Translations under genes and position numbers: made by a program
From: Eumeta japonica
Taxonomy: Eukaryota > Arthropoda > Insecta > Lepidoptera > Psychidae
Assembly (NCBI GenBank): GCA_005406025.1
Contig: BGZK01001188.1
Coordinates: 1 to 64,000, forward strand
Length of the DNA: 64,000 bases
Direction: 5' to 3'
Notes under the pieces: generated by a model
Database searches by the model: none
What the model was told of the DNA's origin: nothing
What the model saw: only the letters and a program-made list of their open reading frames with translations
Shown here: positions 41,814-54,384 of the stretch, in pieces
Layout of the letters: each line of letters starts with the position of its first letter
Position numbering within the stretch: position 1 is the stretch's first letter

Positions 41814-42400
41814 TCAGCGTCTCATATTTACGATACACCAGTGGTAAAACGTTTCGACGATGCGCGGTATTTTGGTGAATAGGCCGTAATGAGCCAATCG
41901 TTTCGTACTACCGTGAAAAAATTTCGTTATGCATTTAATAATACTGAAAAATCGCTCAGTTCTGCTGATGCGTTGGTACAATTTAAAAATTATATAATTT
42001 AATATTAGCAAAACATCAAATAAAGAGAGTTAATGGACAAAGTTTTTTAATTTCAACTTAGGCATCGTTTGGCTCTGTAGATAACTGCCGAGCCATCTCA
42101 TATATTTAAGCTATTAATGTGGATAAGCAATCATATTCTTCGAGGACATGCAAAACTGCTAAACTCAGTAAAATGCTTGTGAGATCCGAATTGAAATCCA
42201 CCTACATATTTTATAAATAAGTCTACCTCTTTGGAATCCACAAAATATCGCAATATAACTGCGAGCCTTCCCTTCCGATGACATCCAACGTTTCATCAAT
42301 AATAATCGCCATAAAATCCATATCGTATATTGCAAGCCTTAAGCGCTAGCATAGGTATACTTCTACTGTCGCCTGAAAATCCCGTGTAATCACGATAACT
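41814..42400 (-). pseudogene. hAT-like (ZMYM-type) transposase remnant
   Basis: On the minus strand, FMAIIIDETLDVIGREGSQLY at about 42,330-42,270 resembles the DETxD catalytic block, and ISRTERFFSIIKCITKFF at about 41,975-41,920 resembles the C-terminal ERxFS dimerisation block; the spacing is shortened. Heavily broken, so confidence is moderate to low. Confidence 0.4.
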
Positions 42401-42649
42401 AAAAAACTATTTAACTTTTAAACTTAATTTCTTTTTCAATCTCATCACCAATCGATTGGGAATAACGATGTTAAAAATTATAGCTTGATATAGTATCGAT
42501 TAGCTGTAATTGAATTTTTTAACTCGCAGTTATTCATGTTTTGATCTGTCATTTCGCATTAAATATCTGAAATGGAGATTGAAATGAGTGTTTTATGTTT
42601 TTGTAGTTGCCAACAGATGGCGGTAGTAATATCAAAAATAAAACAACTA

Positions 42650-42740
42650 TTTTCGCCCGAGGATCAGCTGTACGATTTAGTTCAACTGTTTAACTTTAAG
42701 TCGCGCGCGCTGGGTGCCCGGGTTCAAGTCTGCCCTAGAA
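42650..42740 (+). mobile_element. tRNA-derived SINE fragment
   Basis: GGGTTCAAGTCTGCCC at about 42,718-42,735 is a near-consensus pol III B box, preceded by TTTAAGTCGCGCGCGCTGGG, which is typical of SINE heads. The A box is degenerate. Followed by an AT-rich tail. Confidence 0.4.
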
Positions 42741-45480
42741 TTTATTTATTTTTAATTATTTTCAAATGTTTTAATTAATTCCAAAGTTATTTTTAATGTA
42801 ATTAGTAATACATTTGTATTAACAACAATTATTGTATAATAATTTTAATTAGTGACTTCGAGAAAGTTTTGAAGAACTTCAAAAAAGGATTTTTGGTGAA
42901 AAGCTCATATATTATCATTAACCTCTAATTTAAATAACATATGTATGTCACGAGCGCTTAAGGCAATGCATATTTGGTCTTACCAAATTTCTTAATAATG
43001 TGTACAAAGACCTAACCGACATTTTTTTGTTTGTTTTTTAATTGTGCTCTATATCAGAAAGGCAGTACCAGAAATTTAATAATTTTGAACTCTACTGCAT
43101 AAGGCCGTAAAAACTCGAGTGGAACTTTATAAATGGTTTTTGGAAAATACCGTCATATTTTGATAATAAATCTACCATTTCTAAATAATTTCCTTTATTG
43201 AACAGGTAATTCTTGTTTACCTAAAAAACATACTATATTGATAAAAGGTTGAAAAATGTTACGATTTCTATTTGCTTCAGAATTGTGTTTTTGAATTTCT
43301 AATTTATATTAACTTGTTTCGATGCTAGTTTTACCAAAAGTATGTAATTTTAAGCACCAGTCAGAACTGGTCGTGCTTTTTATCAGCATTTATCAAATTA
43401 TGCAAATTAGTGTATTCGTGATTATTCCAAACCGATTTTGTAGTTGCGCATAAAATACATGGATAACATGATAATATATTTTTGTGTTTTGCACGCAGAA
43501 AGCCAAAAAACATTTCAAAATATTCACTATTAAATTTTTCATTTAGCTTTCCAATTTTTTGAATCATATCTATATTTGGTAACGGCCGGCCGGTTCATAG
43601 AATTTGTAAATTTTCTGTATAAGAAAACTAATCAAATGCGTGTAAACTACCGTTAATTAAACTACCGTAATTGTAATAAGTAAATATTTTCGTCACTTTC
43701 ACAACTGTAATTAAGAATTTTTACTACCTACACGACAGAATAACATAAAATTATCAAAATTGTGGTGTTTACGAAAACAAGAGCATCATGAATGTTAAAA
43801 TATGGTACTAACGTATATACGTAATAATTATAAAATGCTATTTAAAATTATAAAAGCGTTCAGATTACAAAATGATTTGATTTTGTCGGTTTCTCTATTT
43901 AGACAGAATTTGAAATTGTGTCTGTGTGCTGAATTTTTTTAATGCATACAAAACGAATTTTCGTTTATGTGTCTAAACGAAGACAAAAAAAAAGACGACG
44001 CTTGACATTTAGCAGCGCCACCGTGTGGTAATAGATTATATCTTACTACTTATGAAATACTAGAGATGTTTAAACATAAGTATAGAAGGCGCTCTATTCA
44101 ATAATTGTTATTGATTTTTATATTTGTAGCTAATGAAATGATTTGATTTTTTTACAATATACGAAGGCAGGCAAAGGCTTTTAGCCTCATAACTATGATC
44201 GCCACTGGTCGGTAGCATAGACAGATTTAAAGTTTGTGGGTGTAAGATTTTTGGTTTTAATTCATGTTTTATTTTATTTTAAGCAGCTGCCTACGGCGGG
44301 CGGTACACAGATCAATGACATGCAAAGTATTTTTAACTTCTGACTATTATTTTCTAAATACTATTCTAATCTTACAGACTTTGTCTAAACCTCACACCAC
44401 GAACGGTATCTCTGTTTTTGAATTGATGTTAATATAACTGTAATGTACTCATTAATAAAATGCTATTGTAAATAATATAGAAATACTACCTGCTTCTGTT
44501 TTTAATACCGATTTAAATGTTCTTTGTAATTCCATTGTCATTCTTGATTTCTTTCGGAAAATGAAAATTTCAAATGAAATTTTAAAGAAATGAAATATAA
44601 CTACTCTGCTTACATTTGTAGTTAGAAGTTTCAAAAATAGTTTTTAACTTTCTGCTAGGAAAGTAGAAAAATTTCAGAAAATTCGGGAAGTAATTGTTTT
44701 TAGACCGATTTTCAAAAATCGTTTTCTTCTCTTGTTAACGCTTTTCGGTCAGAAAACTGTGCGTGTGACGTTCTTATAAGTATATTAAAACCTATCTTTT
44801 TAATGACTAGACTGATTAAAATTGAGTTTGTGACATTCGAATGAGGCTTGACTGAACTTATTTTTTTTAAATTTAATATTAATGAGGCCATTTAGATGTC
44901 GAGAAATTTTAAAATAAAGTTTTTGGGAAACTTTATTTCCAAGAATGTTTTAAATTAATGAGCCAATAAATTTCAAAGTCTATTATATTTATAATTTCTA
45001 ATAAAACTATCGATTTTCGTAAATTCCGTCAAAATGTTTTATTTTCTTAAATAATTTTGTCAACAAAAATCTTCAGAAGTGTTGTTCGAAAAATTTATAC
45101 ATTTTTCTGCCGATTGATTTTTGAAATAATCTCTTTTTGTGAGTTGAAATCTGTGCCAAACGTCGAAAACCCTGTTTGAATCGGTTGATTTTATCAAAAG
45201 ATGTCGTGAAAAATTCAATAAAGGTTTTAATCAAAATAACTTTCACTTTCTTGGCAATTTGATATATAAAATCTAGTTATTTTTATGGTTCATAAACTGC
45301 TGAATGCTACAAGCCTCATCCAAATCAATCGATACGCCGAAAAGTAGTTTTAACAAGATATTTAAAAATAATATATTTTTTCATTTTGGCATGGAATAGT
45401 ATAACATATTTTTTCGTTTTTAATATGAGTTATTTTGTTGAAAGGGGTTTATATGCACTAACCATCTATTGTGTTTAAGT
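42741..45480. other. Intergenic, AT-rich, no gene
   Basis: About 2.7 kb with no recognisable ORF or element. Isolated CpG words (GGCCGGCC at about 43,585) only. Confidence 0.4.
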
Positions 45481-45489
45481 GTACGCAGT

Positions 45490-45545
45490 CGGGCATAAGT
45501 GAAGAAAGTTACCGATTTCGTTTAATTATGTACCAACAAATGGAA
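45490..45545. repeat. Partial diverged copy of the 46.53-kb hairpin element
   Basis: GGGCATAAGTGAAGAAAGTT followed by ACCGATTTCGTTTAATTATG and ACCAACAAATGG lines up with the reverse complement of 46,535-46,595. Confidence 0.5.
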
Positions 45546-45944
45546 TTGCTTAAATTTATGTTTCTTTTTTATCTCACAATATTCGATATTGTGTCTATAT
45601 TTTTGTAGCCGCTATTTTTCCTTTTTCCATAACTTATTTTGTATATTTTAGAATTACAACTATATAAGTTAATTTATTATTTCAAAGTTTATAAACCTAA
45701 TTTGTTGATAAACTTTGATATAGTATACTATGATATGGATAGGATGAAAATTTCCGATAGCAAAATAAAAGAAGAAACATTGTCATTTCGTGAGTCTGTA
45801 CGTAATAAGAGCTGATAACTATCAGATATGTTGTATTAAGTTATATGTATTAAGCTCAGGCGTTTTGTTTGAATAAAGCAACTACACATAGGTCGATGAT
45901 ACGAAAAGTATCAAATGTAATGAAATAAGTTCACATTTTAATTC

Positions 45945-46050
45945 CGTGGTCAAGATTACGATTACGGTCAGGATCCACCACGGTAGGACTTTTCTTGTCC
46001 TAAGCCGATGGTCTTTAACTATTGAGCTACTACCACTCAAGCCGCTAAAG
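45945..46050 (-). mobile_element. tRNA-derived SINE head
   Basis: Reading the minus strand, GTGGTAGTAGCTCAATAGTT (46,038 downward, an A box of the TRGCTCAATGGTT type), then AAAGACCATCGGCTTAGGAC, and a degenerate B box GTGGTGGATCCTGACC. The layout is that of a tRNA-like SINE promoter; the B box has lost the TTCGA core. Confidence 0.5.
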
Positions 46051-46531
46051 CATTAGCGTTTGTAGAAATAGAAATTATTCCTAAAATTTACAAAAATCAC
46101 AATTGCCATAGAAACCTATAATTAATAATATCGATTGGACAAAACGTTCGTATCTAAAATCGCCGTTATTAATTTTTATTAAAAATTGGACTGCTTAAAA
46201 ATGCTTAAATTTTAAGTGAACCTCTGGTATACAAATAAAACGCGTGAGCTTGTAACTTAATGCAACTTAACTAATAATGTTAGCTTTAAACTAAACAAAA
46301 AATTAATGATATAACAATCTTTTTTTTTTATTTCAATATCCAAAACTACATCTTATCTCTGCTATATCAAAGTATATCAACAAATTAAGTTTGTCTCCAT
46401 GGAAGTAAAAATTGACTTGTATGTATAGTTGTAATTCAAAGATATTCAAAATTACATAAGGAAAAAATTAATGGTCACAAAAATATTATACAATATCATA
46501 CACTGTCAAATAAAAGAAAGTAGATCGAAAC

Positions 46532-46621
46532 AACGCTACCTATTGGTACATAAATGAACGAAGTCGGTAACTTCTTGCACTTATGCTTCCCTTCATTCAC
46601 GTTGCACCAATAGGCAGCGTT
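46532..46621. mobile_element. Small foldback element
   Basis: AACGCTACCTATTGGT at the left and its complement ACCAATAGGCAGCGTT at the right (one mismatch), with the pairing continuing inward imperfectly for about 30 bp. Confidence 0.65.
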
Positions 46622-47550
46622 AGTTTATATAAGTCACTGTCAACGAAATGATCCCTATAAAAAAACTTATAGACATATCCACGTCAAAAACAATAGTGCC
46701 GTATGTAACTTAGTGCGCTATTATAAAGAAGTCAGGTCGTCTACTAATAAGAGAAATAAAAATGAGGATAAAAAAATATATGCATGTAGATAAAGGTATT
46801 TATCTATTTGTAAATGTTAAATCTGTGGATTTTTTCCTAATACTGATCAAAGTTTCATTTCTCTATCTGATATCGACTCCACTCGATTTGATTTGGCTCT
46901 ATCTTAATGCCGTTGCCATCTCTATTTCAACTCATTAATTAGCAAAATAAAATGTATTTATTATTAATATTTCTCAAATACTAGCCACCCATAACTTTGT
47001 TATAGGGTCAATTTTTTTATTATGAACTCTTGATAGAGTTTCAGCATAAGCCGAAGTTTTAATTTTAAAAAATCCACTACACTCATAATATACGTCATAC
47101 CAATATCAGTATAAACTCATTCATAATTAGTTTTGTGGATTTTCTGTTACCTAAAGAAAATTAAACTTTTTAAAAGATTGTTTAAGATTTTAGATGATGG
47201 TTACATAAGAAGTTAAAAATCGTCCCAAAGAAAGGTATTTTATAATCTGTAAATTATATTGGTGCATAGTACTTGATTTAGATATTTAAAATGCTTAATA
47301 CTTTTGTAGATTTGAAACAATATCTGTTTTGTCAACTTTGTATGTAGGTTAAATAAAAGAGATTGCAATTATATAGTTTAAAAATGAAAACTGACATTAA
47401 AATTACGCGTTTTATGTCGATAATTAGTAAATCGAGTTGTAGTCGAGTTTTTTGTTGATTAAATCATATTAAAACATTTTCTTTGTCTAAAAAAATATAC
47501 CTAAGTATTTCAAGGTTTGATAAAAAAAAATGAATGTGGTAACACTGATC
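46622..47550. other. Intergenic, AT-rich
   Basis: No gene seen. Confidence 0.35.
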
Positions 47551-47559
47551 GCGGTAGAA

Positions 47560-48005
47560 ATCAACAAGAGCGAGCGAGTGAACCGCTTGACTGCGTGTCA
47601 CGTTTGTTCCGTGATTGAATATTTCGTGTAATGAACAACATTGTCAAATTGTAAAAAGAAGTCTCTGTTAACGAAATGTTGTAATTGTGTTCATTAAAAA
47701 CAATATGTGTTTGGCCGTCGACTACAATTCTGTGTCTATTTAATAACATTTTTTTTCTGATTATTTTGTAGTGGCCGTGAAGGTTGAGAATGTTACGTCA
47801 TTTTACTTGCAGTATGTGATATGAACAACTTTATTTATCCTGTGCAGTGAAGTGTTTTGCACCAAATAATTCTTTATAATTTTGTTGTATTGAACAAAAC
47901 AACGTTTGTGTTTGTTTGGTGTTTGTGTAGCTTAACCGGCTGCGAAGAGTTGCCGCCATGTTATAAGTTTTGCTGTCAACCATTGACTGAAGTAGCTCAT
48001 ACAAT
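47560..48005 (+). other. Candidate 5'-leader (non-coding first) exon of an unrecognised gene
   Basis: Less AT-rich than its surroundings, with several CpG words (GATCGCGGTAG, GAGCGAGCGAG). It ends at a strong donor (ACAAT then GTGAGT at 48,006). It contains GCCGCCATGTTATAA at 47,953, a near-ideal start context followed after one codon by a stop. The left limit is a guess. It could be the first exon of the gene carrying the 54,274 exon. Confidence 0.35.
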
Positions 48006-48581
48006 GTGAGTTATTGTTTTTACAGCATCTATGAAATTATAATTAAATGTCAGCCTTGATAATTTGTTTTTCTAGTTACAATTGCGTATGTTTCGTTGTT
48101 TTTATATTAAGTTTATTGCAGCACGCATTGTTTACTACACTTATATTGACTGTCAGTACAGTGACGTCACCATAGGATACTAATATTGCAATGGTAAAGA
48201 ACTAGGTATTTCAATGTTACGTACATGGATACGATACAGTTGCCTATCTTAAACTTCAAATTGGTTATCTCTCATGAAAGTGTGTTTGTTTGAATTCACT
48301 TTTACTTTTTATAAAAATTTGGGTGTATTCATTATTTAATATCAATATCATTGCAATTTATTATTAAATTTGAATATATTTCATGAAAAAATCAACTGGA
48401 TTTGTGTAAGTTGAATTCGCACCGTTTAAATAATGTTCTATATTGCATTTTTATATGTAATAGTGTTAAAATGAATGACATTATTTTAATTTGTGATAGT
48501 AAAATGAATAACATTATTAATAGGGCATGCTTAAAAAATCAACATTTGTATTGAATTTGCAGTCGAACAATTTCTTGTACT

Positions 48582-48769
48582 GGCAGCCGCTTTAGGCTAT
48601 GCAGGGGCCCTTGTGTACCAAGTTTAGGATTTTTTAGGAAGCTAAATAAAATATGAATTATTAAAAAAGTAATTTTATACATACAAATAAAATGATAATA
48701 ATGATACTTTAAAGCCCCTATCAAACTAGGGCCCCCGAGCCTTTGCCTCACATGCTCTTATAAGAACTG
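48582..48769. mobile_element. hAT MITE, 188 bp
   Basis: Left CAGCCGCTTTAGGCTATGCA and right end ATGCTCTTATAAGAACTG; inside, AGGGGCCC and GGGCCCCC blocks face each other. Flanking 8-mers CTTGTACT (48,574-48,581) and CTCGTACT (48,770-48,777) match at 7 of 8. Confidence 0.6.
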
Positions 48770-48777
48770 CTCGTACT

Positions 48778-49980
48778 ATAAAATTGAAGTTTATTGTTAT
48801 TACCAAGAGAAACACACTTGTGGATCATACATGCTCAATTTAAACCTTACATAGAACATGCAGTTTTTATATACATTTTTATTTGCTCGTCTATTTGTCA
48901 CAATTACTTTTTTCTTAATTTGTTTTATATTAAAATTTGTTACTTTGTTGCTCAATATAGAATTTTCAAAAGTTAATATTCACTTTTATAATTCTGCTCG
49001 TCACATTATCATGGCCGTCAATGTTCGCATAGTCTTATTTATAATTTTCATGCTGTGGATGTTAAAAACTATTTGTGCAGTATATTGAAAGAGTGTGAAC
49101 ACTCTTATCAATAACCGTCTTCGGCTATGTTTTCTATATTCACCATATTTAAGACCTAAAAAGAGATATAAAGTGAGAAAATTTTGAGAGCGTTTGTTGT
49201 TAAAAATGAAACATTTTATGGAATATTAATAGAATGAACATTAAATATAGTATTTGAAAAATTTAAAGATGATTTCGTAAAGTTTTGTAATTAATATCCC
49301 ATAAACAAGGTCTCATCTCTATTTATTTGATTAAGGCATAACATCATATTTAAATATTATTTTTAACTAAAATACCCTTCCTTGGCAGTCAGATAAAAAA
49401 AATTTGTAGATAGGACTAAAAAAATTTAGTGTACCGAGTTGCGACAGAAATGCGTGGACCCAAGCGGGAAGGAAGCGGAGTAGGCACGAATGACACATAT
49501 CAATATGAATACTTCTAGCTATACACTACATCACAAAAATACTGCAATGTTTGACTGGGAAGCCGGACTCCTGTGATATCATTATGGTATAAGACGATGT
49601 GCTGTGGATGTCCACAACCTAATGTTATCATCAACAGGAATTTAAAACATCTTTATATATTTTCATACGTTTGACATCCCTGTATTGCTATTGTATTATG
49701 GACGTACATGTTAATAACGTTATATTAAAAATTACAAAAGTGCCCATTAATTTTGGTTTTGGGATATAGTTTTGATTATAAAATTGAACACATAATATTT
49801 TTTTTGCAAATTTAACACATTTTGATATTATTTTCGGGCACTGTTTAGCTTTGTATAAATTAAGACTTTGCTTTATTTATATTTTACTACACCATATTTC
49901 ACATAGCTTTGTGAACCTCAATTTTCTAAAATGTTCTATAGTAAGTAGTGTTATTTCGTGGAAATCATTTTTAGATGTTT
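48778..49980. other. AT-rich, no gene
   Basis: A less AT-rich patch at 49,430-49,500 is unassigned. Confidence 0.35.
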
Positions 49981-49984
49981 TTCT

Positions 49985-50370
49985 GTGACGTGTAGTAACA
50001 TGCAGCATGCAACCCACTGCTGACCCCCAAATCTGATCTTCCACTTTGAATCATCATTCAAGTTTTTGAATATTGATTTGAGAATCGTGACAGAGATCGG
50101 ATACCTATGCTAATGTTACTTTTATTTTTATCTTAACTGCCAATTATTAGTCACAATTTCTACACATGTTTTATGCCAGTTAGGCACATCTTCAGGACTA
50201 TGCTCAGTTACATCCACCAGGGTGCCAGAAGTATTAAAACTACCTACACATGCACTCTCAGCCACCTCGCGTGATGCATATTATACAAGGACTCACTGCA
50301 TGATGTGCATCAAGTGACGTTTTACTGCATATCACAGGCAAATGTCTTTCTAAAATGTCTTCTTGCTGAA
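49985..50370 (-). mobile_element. Penelope-like element tail, copy 2
   Basis: Reverse complement of the tail of the element at 1-1,690: AACATGCAGCATGCAACCCA near 49,998, and CACATCTTCAGGA (50,186) with ACATCCACCAGGGTGCC (50,211). Non-coding. Confidence 0.8.
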
Positions 50371-50483
50371 TAATTAATGATCATATTTATAGTCTTAGCA
50401 CCTCTTTCACAACCTCCATTTAAATTGATTTTTATTATAAATTAAAAGCAGATAAAAAATGAACTTAAAATGTTGTATTAGAC

Positions 50484-50630
50484 CAGAGTTGCAAAAGCAT
50501 TACTTTTTCTAACGCATTACATTTTCATTACTCATTAATTGATTAATGAGTAATGAATGAATGCGTAATTATCATTAAAAAATGTAATGAGTATTGCATT
50601 ACATTAAACATTAAAATTTTTGCAATTCTG
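50484..50630. mobile_element. hAT MITE, 147 bp, with perfect 8-bp target duplication
   Basis: Ends CAGAGTTGCAAAA and TTTTGCAATTCTG; flanked on both sides by TATTAGAC (50,476-50,483 and 50,631-50,638). The centre is an AT-rich palindrome (ACTCATTAATTGATTAATGAGT). Confidence 0.9.
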
Positions 50631-50638
50631 TATTAGAC

Positions 50639-51645
50639 ATTTTTTTGTGATATGTTTTAAGTCATATTATAAAATAATTTTGCAGTTGAAAGGAAAAGAA
50701 GTGAAAAGTTGCTGTTTAAATGAGATTACACTGTAAAGACAAAATAAATAGAACTACTAACTTATATATATATATATTTTTTTTTTTTTTGCACAAGATT
50801 TCTTTTGCTCTTCAGAGAAATCAATGTTTCTCATACAAAAATAATGATCTTCAATGCGTTTTCGTTACATAATGATTTTGATTCCCTGTTGATTTATTGT
50901 CATGGTATTTGGCATAATAATTTAAGTAAATTCATTTGCAGTAGGGAAAAAATATCCAAAAGTTTACTACAGACACTGAAACTAATCCAGTGATATCACT
51001 AGTAACTCCTTGCAATTTAGGGATTTGTGCTCTTGAATTGTGCTCTATGACAACCAATTTAATAATTACTATGACAGTATTTGAAATATTTTTTTTTCGT
51101 ACAAAGTATAAGAGCACTTCTTAAAAAAATGATATAAACAACATAATTAGTAGATATTGCACTTTACAATAAACTGCTTTATATTGTGTTATAAAAACAT
51201 AAATATGCGCACTTTTACTTGTTTAGAATTAAGTAGAAAAGAAAATAAAAGAAAATTAGTGAATAATTCAAAATGTCAATTGCATATGTTATGTGGTAGT
51301 ACAATTCTTTATCCTCACGCCAATTTAAGTAAAGTATTATTTCTTTATAATACTTATATTTTTTCTATGTTTAATTAACATTATATTGATGATAAATATT
51401 TAAAAAAATATGTATTGCAATACTTATAAGAAAATATATTTGCATTGTTCATGCAATATTAAAATGTTATTGTTATGTCTTATATGAGATTAGTATTACT
51501 TGTGTATTTTTGCTTGTTTTCATGAACTGCCTAAAACATTCTGTACTAAAACTAGTATAATTATGTTGTAGAATTGATTATACAATACATAATTGAACAA
51601 AAAATAGTAATAGATGTTTAAATCTGTGCTCTGACATGCTCTATG
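50639..51645. other. AT-rich, no gene
   Basis: TA repeat followed by a T-run at 50,764-50,792. Nothing else recognised. Confidence 0.35.
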
Positions 51646-51649
51646 ACTA

Positions 51650-52500
51650 CCACAATTTTATAATATTTTCCCAAGAGTTGATTGGCTATTTGTTTAAGTC
51701 TTCCTTTTATCAACAAGGAAACAGATTGACCATGGATCTGAATAAACAGTAGTCGGATGGTGTAAGGTTTTGACTAAATGCTGAATGTAGTAGGAGTTCA
51801 ATAACTTCAACTTCTTTGATCTTTTGCCATATGTATATGGTCTAGCATTGTTATGTTGTTAGAGCACCCATTTTCGATTTACTAAATCTGAATATTTCTG
51901 GAACAAAACTTCATTCATTCATTTTAGCTGTTCATATCTTGGCAGTGACAATTAGACTATATGGAGTTATTCAAATTACACTAAATATTCATAATTTCAC
52001 CAGACAAGATTTTCGGCCCGAATGGGCCTCTACAGACTGGAGAAGGCTCACAAGCAATTGTCATTTCTAAACAATATGCTATATTCTAACCACTTATTTT
52101 TCATATTTGGATTCTTCAAATAAGTCCATTTTTTATTTAAAGTAATGTGTGTTTAATAAAACGATCATCATTGTGCATGGCAAGGAGCTATTTGAATATT
52201 TCTACTCTACTTTTTGTTTGACTCTTGTTTAATTAGTAGGGCACTATTTGACAACTTTAATAGGTCTTACCCAATGATTTTAAATGGAGATTTATAGTAT
52301 CTATAAAAGGTACAACGGAGTCTAATAATTAGCAAGTGGAGGTTGATTTTCTGTTGCTTCCTTTGTAGCCTCAATATCCCAATCAGGTGGGCGAACATAG
52401 CGTAAATGATCTACCAGCCTATTATTTAAATGATTAAACCAATGTTCGCTTATTGACCATATTTTTCAATTTCACATATTTCGTTGCTGCCATGGCTGTT
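51650..52500 (-). pseudogene. mariner transposase pseudogene (second, different lineage)
   Basis: On the minus strand, downward from 52,450: WFNHLNNRLVDHLRYVRPPD and WDIEATKEATEN, then KKWTYLKNPNMKNKWL (about 52,135-52,090), RAENLVW.NYEYLV.FE (about 52,020), QKYSDLVNRKWVL then HNNARPYT (about 51,850; the aspartate of the HDNARP motif is now asparagine), and LTPSDYCLFRSMVN (about 51,760-51,720). These are the mariner catalytic blocks in order. Stops throughout. Not the same sequence as the 35-kb copy. Confidence 0.75.
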
Positions 52501-52803
52501 TTAACTTTCATTTCCAATAATATTTTAACAATATGTAAATTTAATATTTATCGCTTTCCATAGGTTTTATTTTTGAAATGTCTTGCCCATCAATTAGGAC
52601 AAACACTATAATTGAAAAAGAAAAACAGTTGTACTTTTCATAGAACTAGAGACTTGTCGTGCCAAGTTATGACATGTATAAAATGAGGCATATGAATTTA
52701 CATTATGAGCGTAGACATTACTTATGTGACACCTTAAATAGTGGCCAGTTTTAGAATTTCTATTATGATCTATGTACCTATAACTACAAATACAAGTTTG
52801 TAA

Positions 52804-53050
52804 GGGGCCATCCATAAATTACGTCACATGTTTGGGGTGACAACGAAATGTGACAAGGAGCAGGTCCTTTGTCATGACAAATCCGAAATACGAAAAAGAA
52901 AAAGGTTTTGTATGTCCAATATATAAAGTCTTTGAACAAAAAAAATTGTAAAAACTGCTGTTTTAATTTACATGTGACCACTTGTGACTGGAGGGGGAGG
53001 TGTTAAAAACCTTATAATTTATGTAGGTAACATAATTTGTGGATGGTCCC
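52804..53050. mobile_element. PIF/Harbinger-type MITE, 247 bp
   Basis: Ends GGGGCCATCCATAAATTACG and GTGGATGGTCCC, flanked on each side by TAA (52,801-52,803 and 53,051-53,053). This family of ends is frequent in arthropods. Confidence 0.8.
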
Positions 53051-53053
53051 TAA

Positions 53054-54273
53054 TCTAATAAAACCTTTTTATGTTATGTAATTAGAAATTAATATTTTCT
53101 GTTTTTTTCGCCAAATTTTATTATTCTTGGTCAACAAAAGGTAACCATTACATTTTTATGTGTGGTTTTATAACAAAATATGTGACAAAAGTACCATAGC
53201 TTTTGATTGTATTGACTTAAAAGCAGATTTTTTTTACACCTTTTTGGGCAGCGTAGACTAGTATTAATCTTAACTTGATATCTTTCCTGAGAAAGACTTG
53301 ACATTGAAATCAAAAAATAATTGAAAAAATTAATAACCCCTTAGAAGTGAGTAGTTAACTTTCATTTAAATATTGTTCTTATTGGGGTTGTAAATGTTGT
53401 TTCCTATGTTTTCACATAACTTTAAAACCAATTTTAATAAATTAAACATTTTTAGATTTGTTTTGGTGGCTCGAGTGTCACTGGTTATATTAAAATTATA
53501 AAAAATAAAATGGCAAACCAATGACAAGAAAGCAATCTTACTATATTGTTAAAAGAGAACTGAAAAGTAACTAAAAAAAATTCATTAAAAATAAAGAAGA
53601 AAACCCGACTGCTTAAAAGTGATTTAAAAGTTGGAAACAAGATATTTATATCATCATCGAATCAAATATAAAGATTATTTATATTTAAGGATTATTTACA
53701 GGCAAGGCCTGTTCAGTTCCTTGGTTCCCAATTTGTTCCATATCTTGCCGTATCTATGCTTTCGATTGCAAATATTTGTCTTTGGTTTCATGATTTTTTA
53801 AATCTAGTTTTTTTATTACTATTTGTTGCAGAACAGTAGCAATGTTTATTTTGTTAAGTTAAAATTAAATAAGTTCATTAAAATTAAACATAGGTACATA
53901 AAATCAACATAAAAATGTATTAGTACTCGTTCAAGATATCTACAGTTGTTTGATGGTCTAAAATGCTGAAAAAAGGTTTTGGAATCCTTCATAAGACATT
54001 CTTACATTGCTAGTATTTTCTTATTGAAAAGATCAAATAATAATAAAAAGCGTTGTGACAATTTGTTTTTCATAGAAATTTTAAATGCATATATGGTCTA
54101 CCTGTATAATTTTGCCAATAACTGTAGATGTTTTAAGTTGTGGTTATTATTTTTCTTAATTTAAATTAAATCAAATGAAGCATCTGTAATTGAAATCTAG
54201 CAAATGTATGAACATCTTTCTTAAATTTTGGTGGTAAACCATTGCAAAGTTTTAACATGTTGGTCTGTTTCAG
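53054..54273. other. AT-rich, probable intron, no gene seen
   Basis: Ends at a consensus acceptor (TGGTCTGTTTCAG). Confidence 0.35.
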
Positions 54274-54384
54274 ACAGTTCTACTGAACTTCTGTAGTCAC
54301 CACGGAGCAACAGAGTTTGGCGCTCAACGGCGCCAACTGCACTAATGATTTACGCATGCCGATATTTCCTGACGAAAATGCAAG
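54274..54384 (+). CDS. Candidate coding exon of an unrecognised gene, with start codon
   Basis: Sharp GC-rich 111-bp block between a good acceptor (GTCTGTTTCAG, ending 54,273) and a strong donor (CAAG then GTAAGT, 54,385). Two ATGs are possible. The one at 54,356 gives MPIFPDENA and lies in the frame that is open from just after the acceptor (VTTEQQSLALNGANCTNDLR upstream). The one at 54,345 gives MIYACRYFLTKMQ in another frame. I recognise neither. The next exon must be downstream and was not found in the window. Confidence 0.5.
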
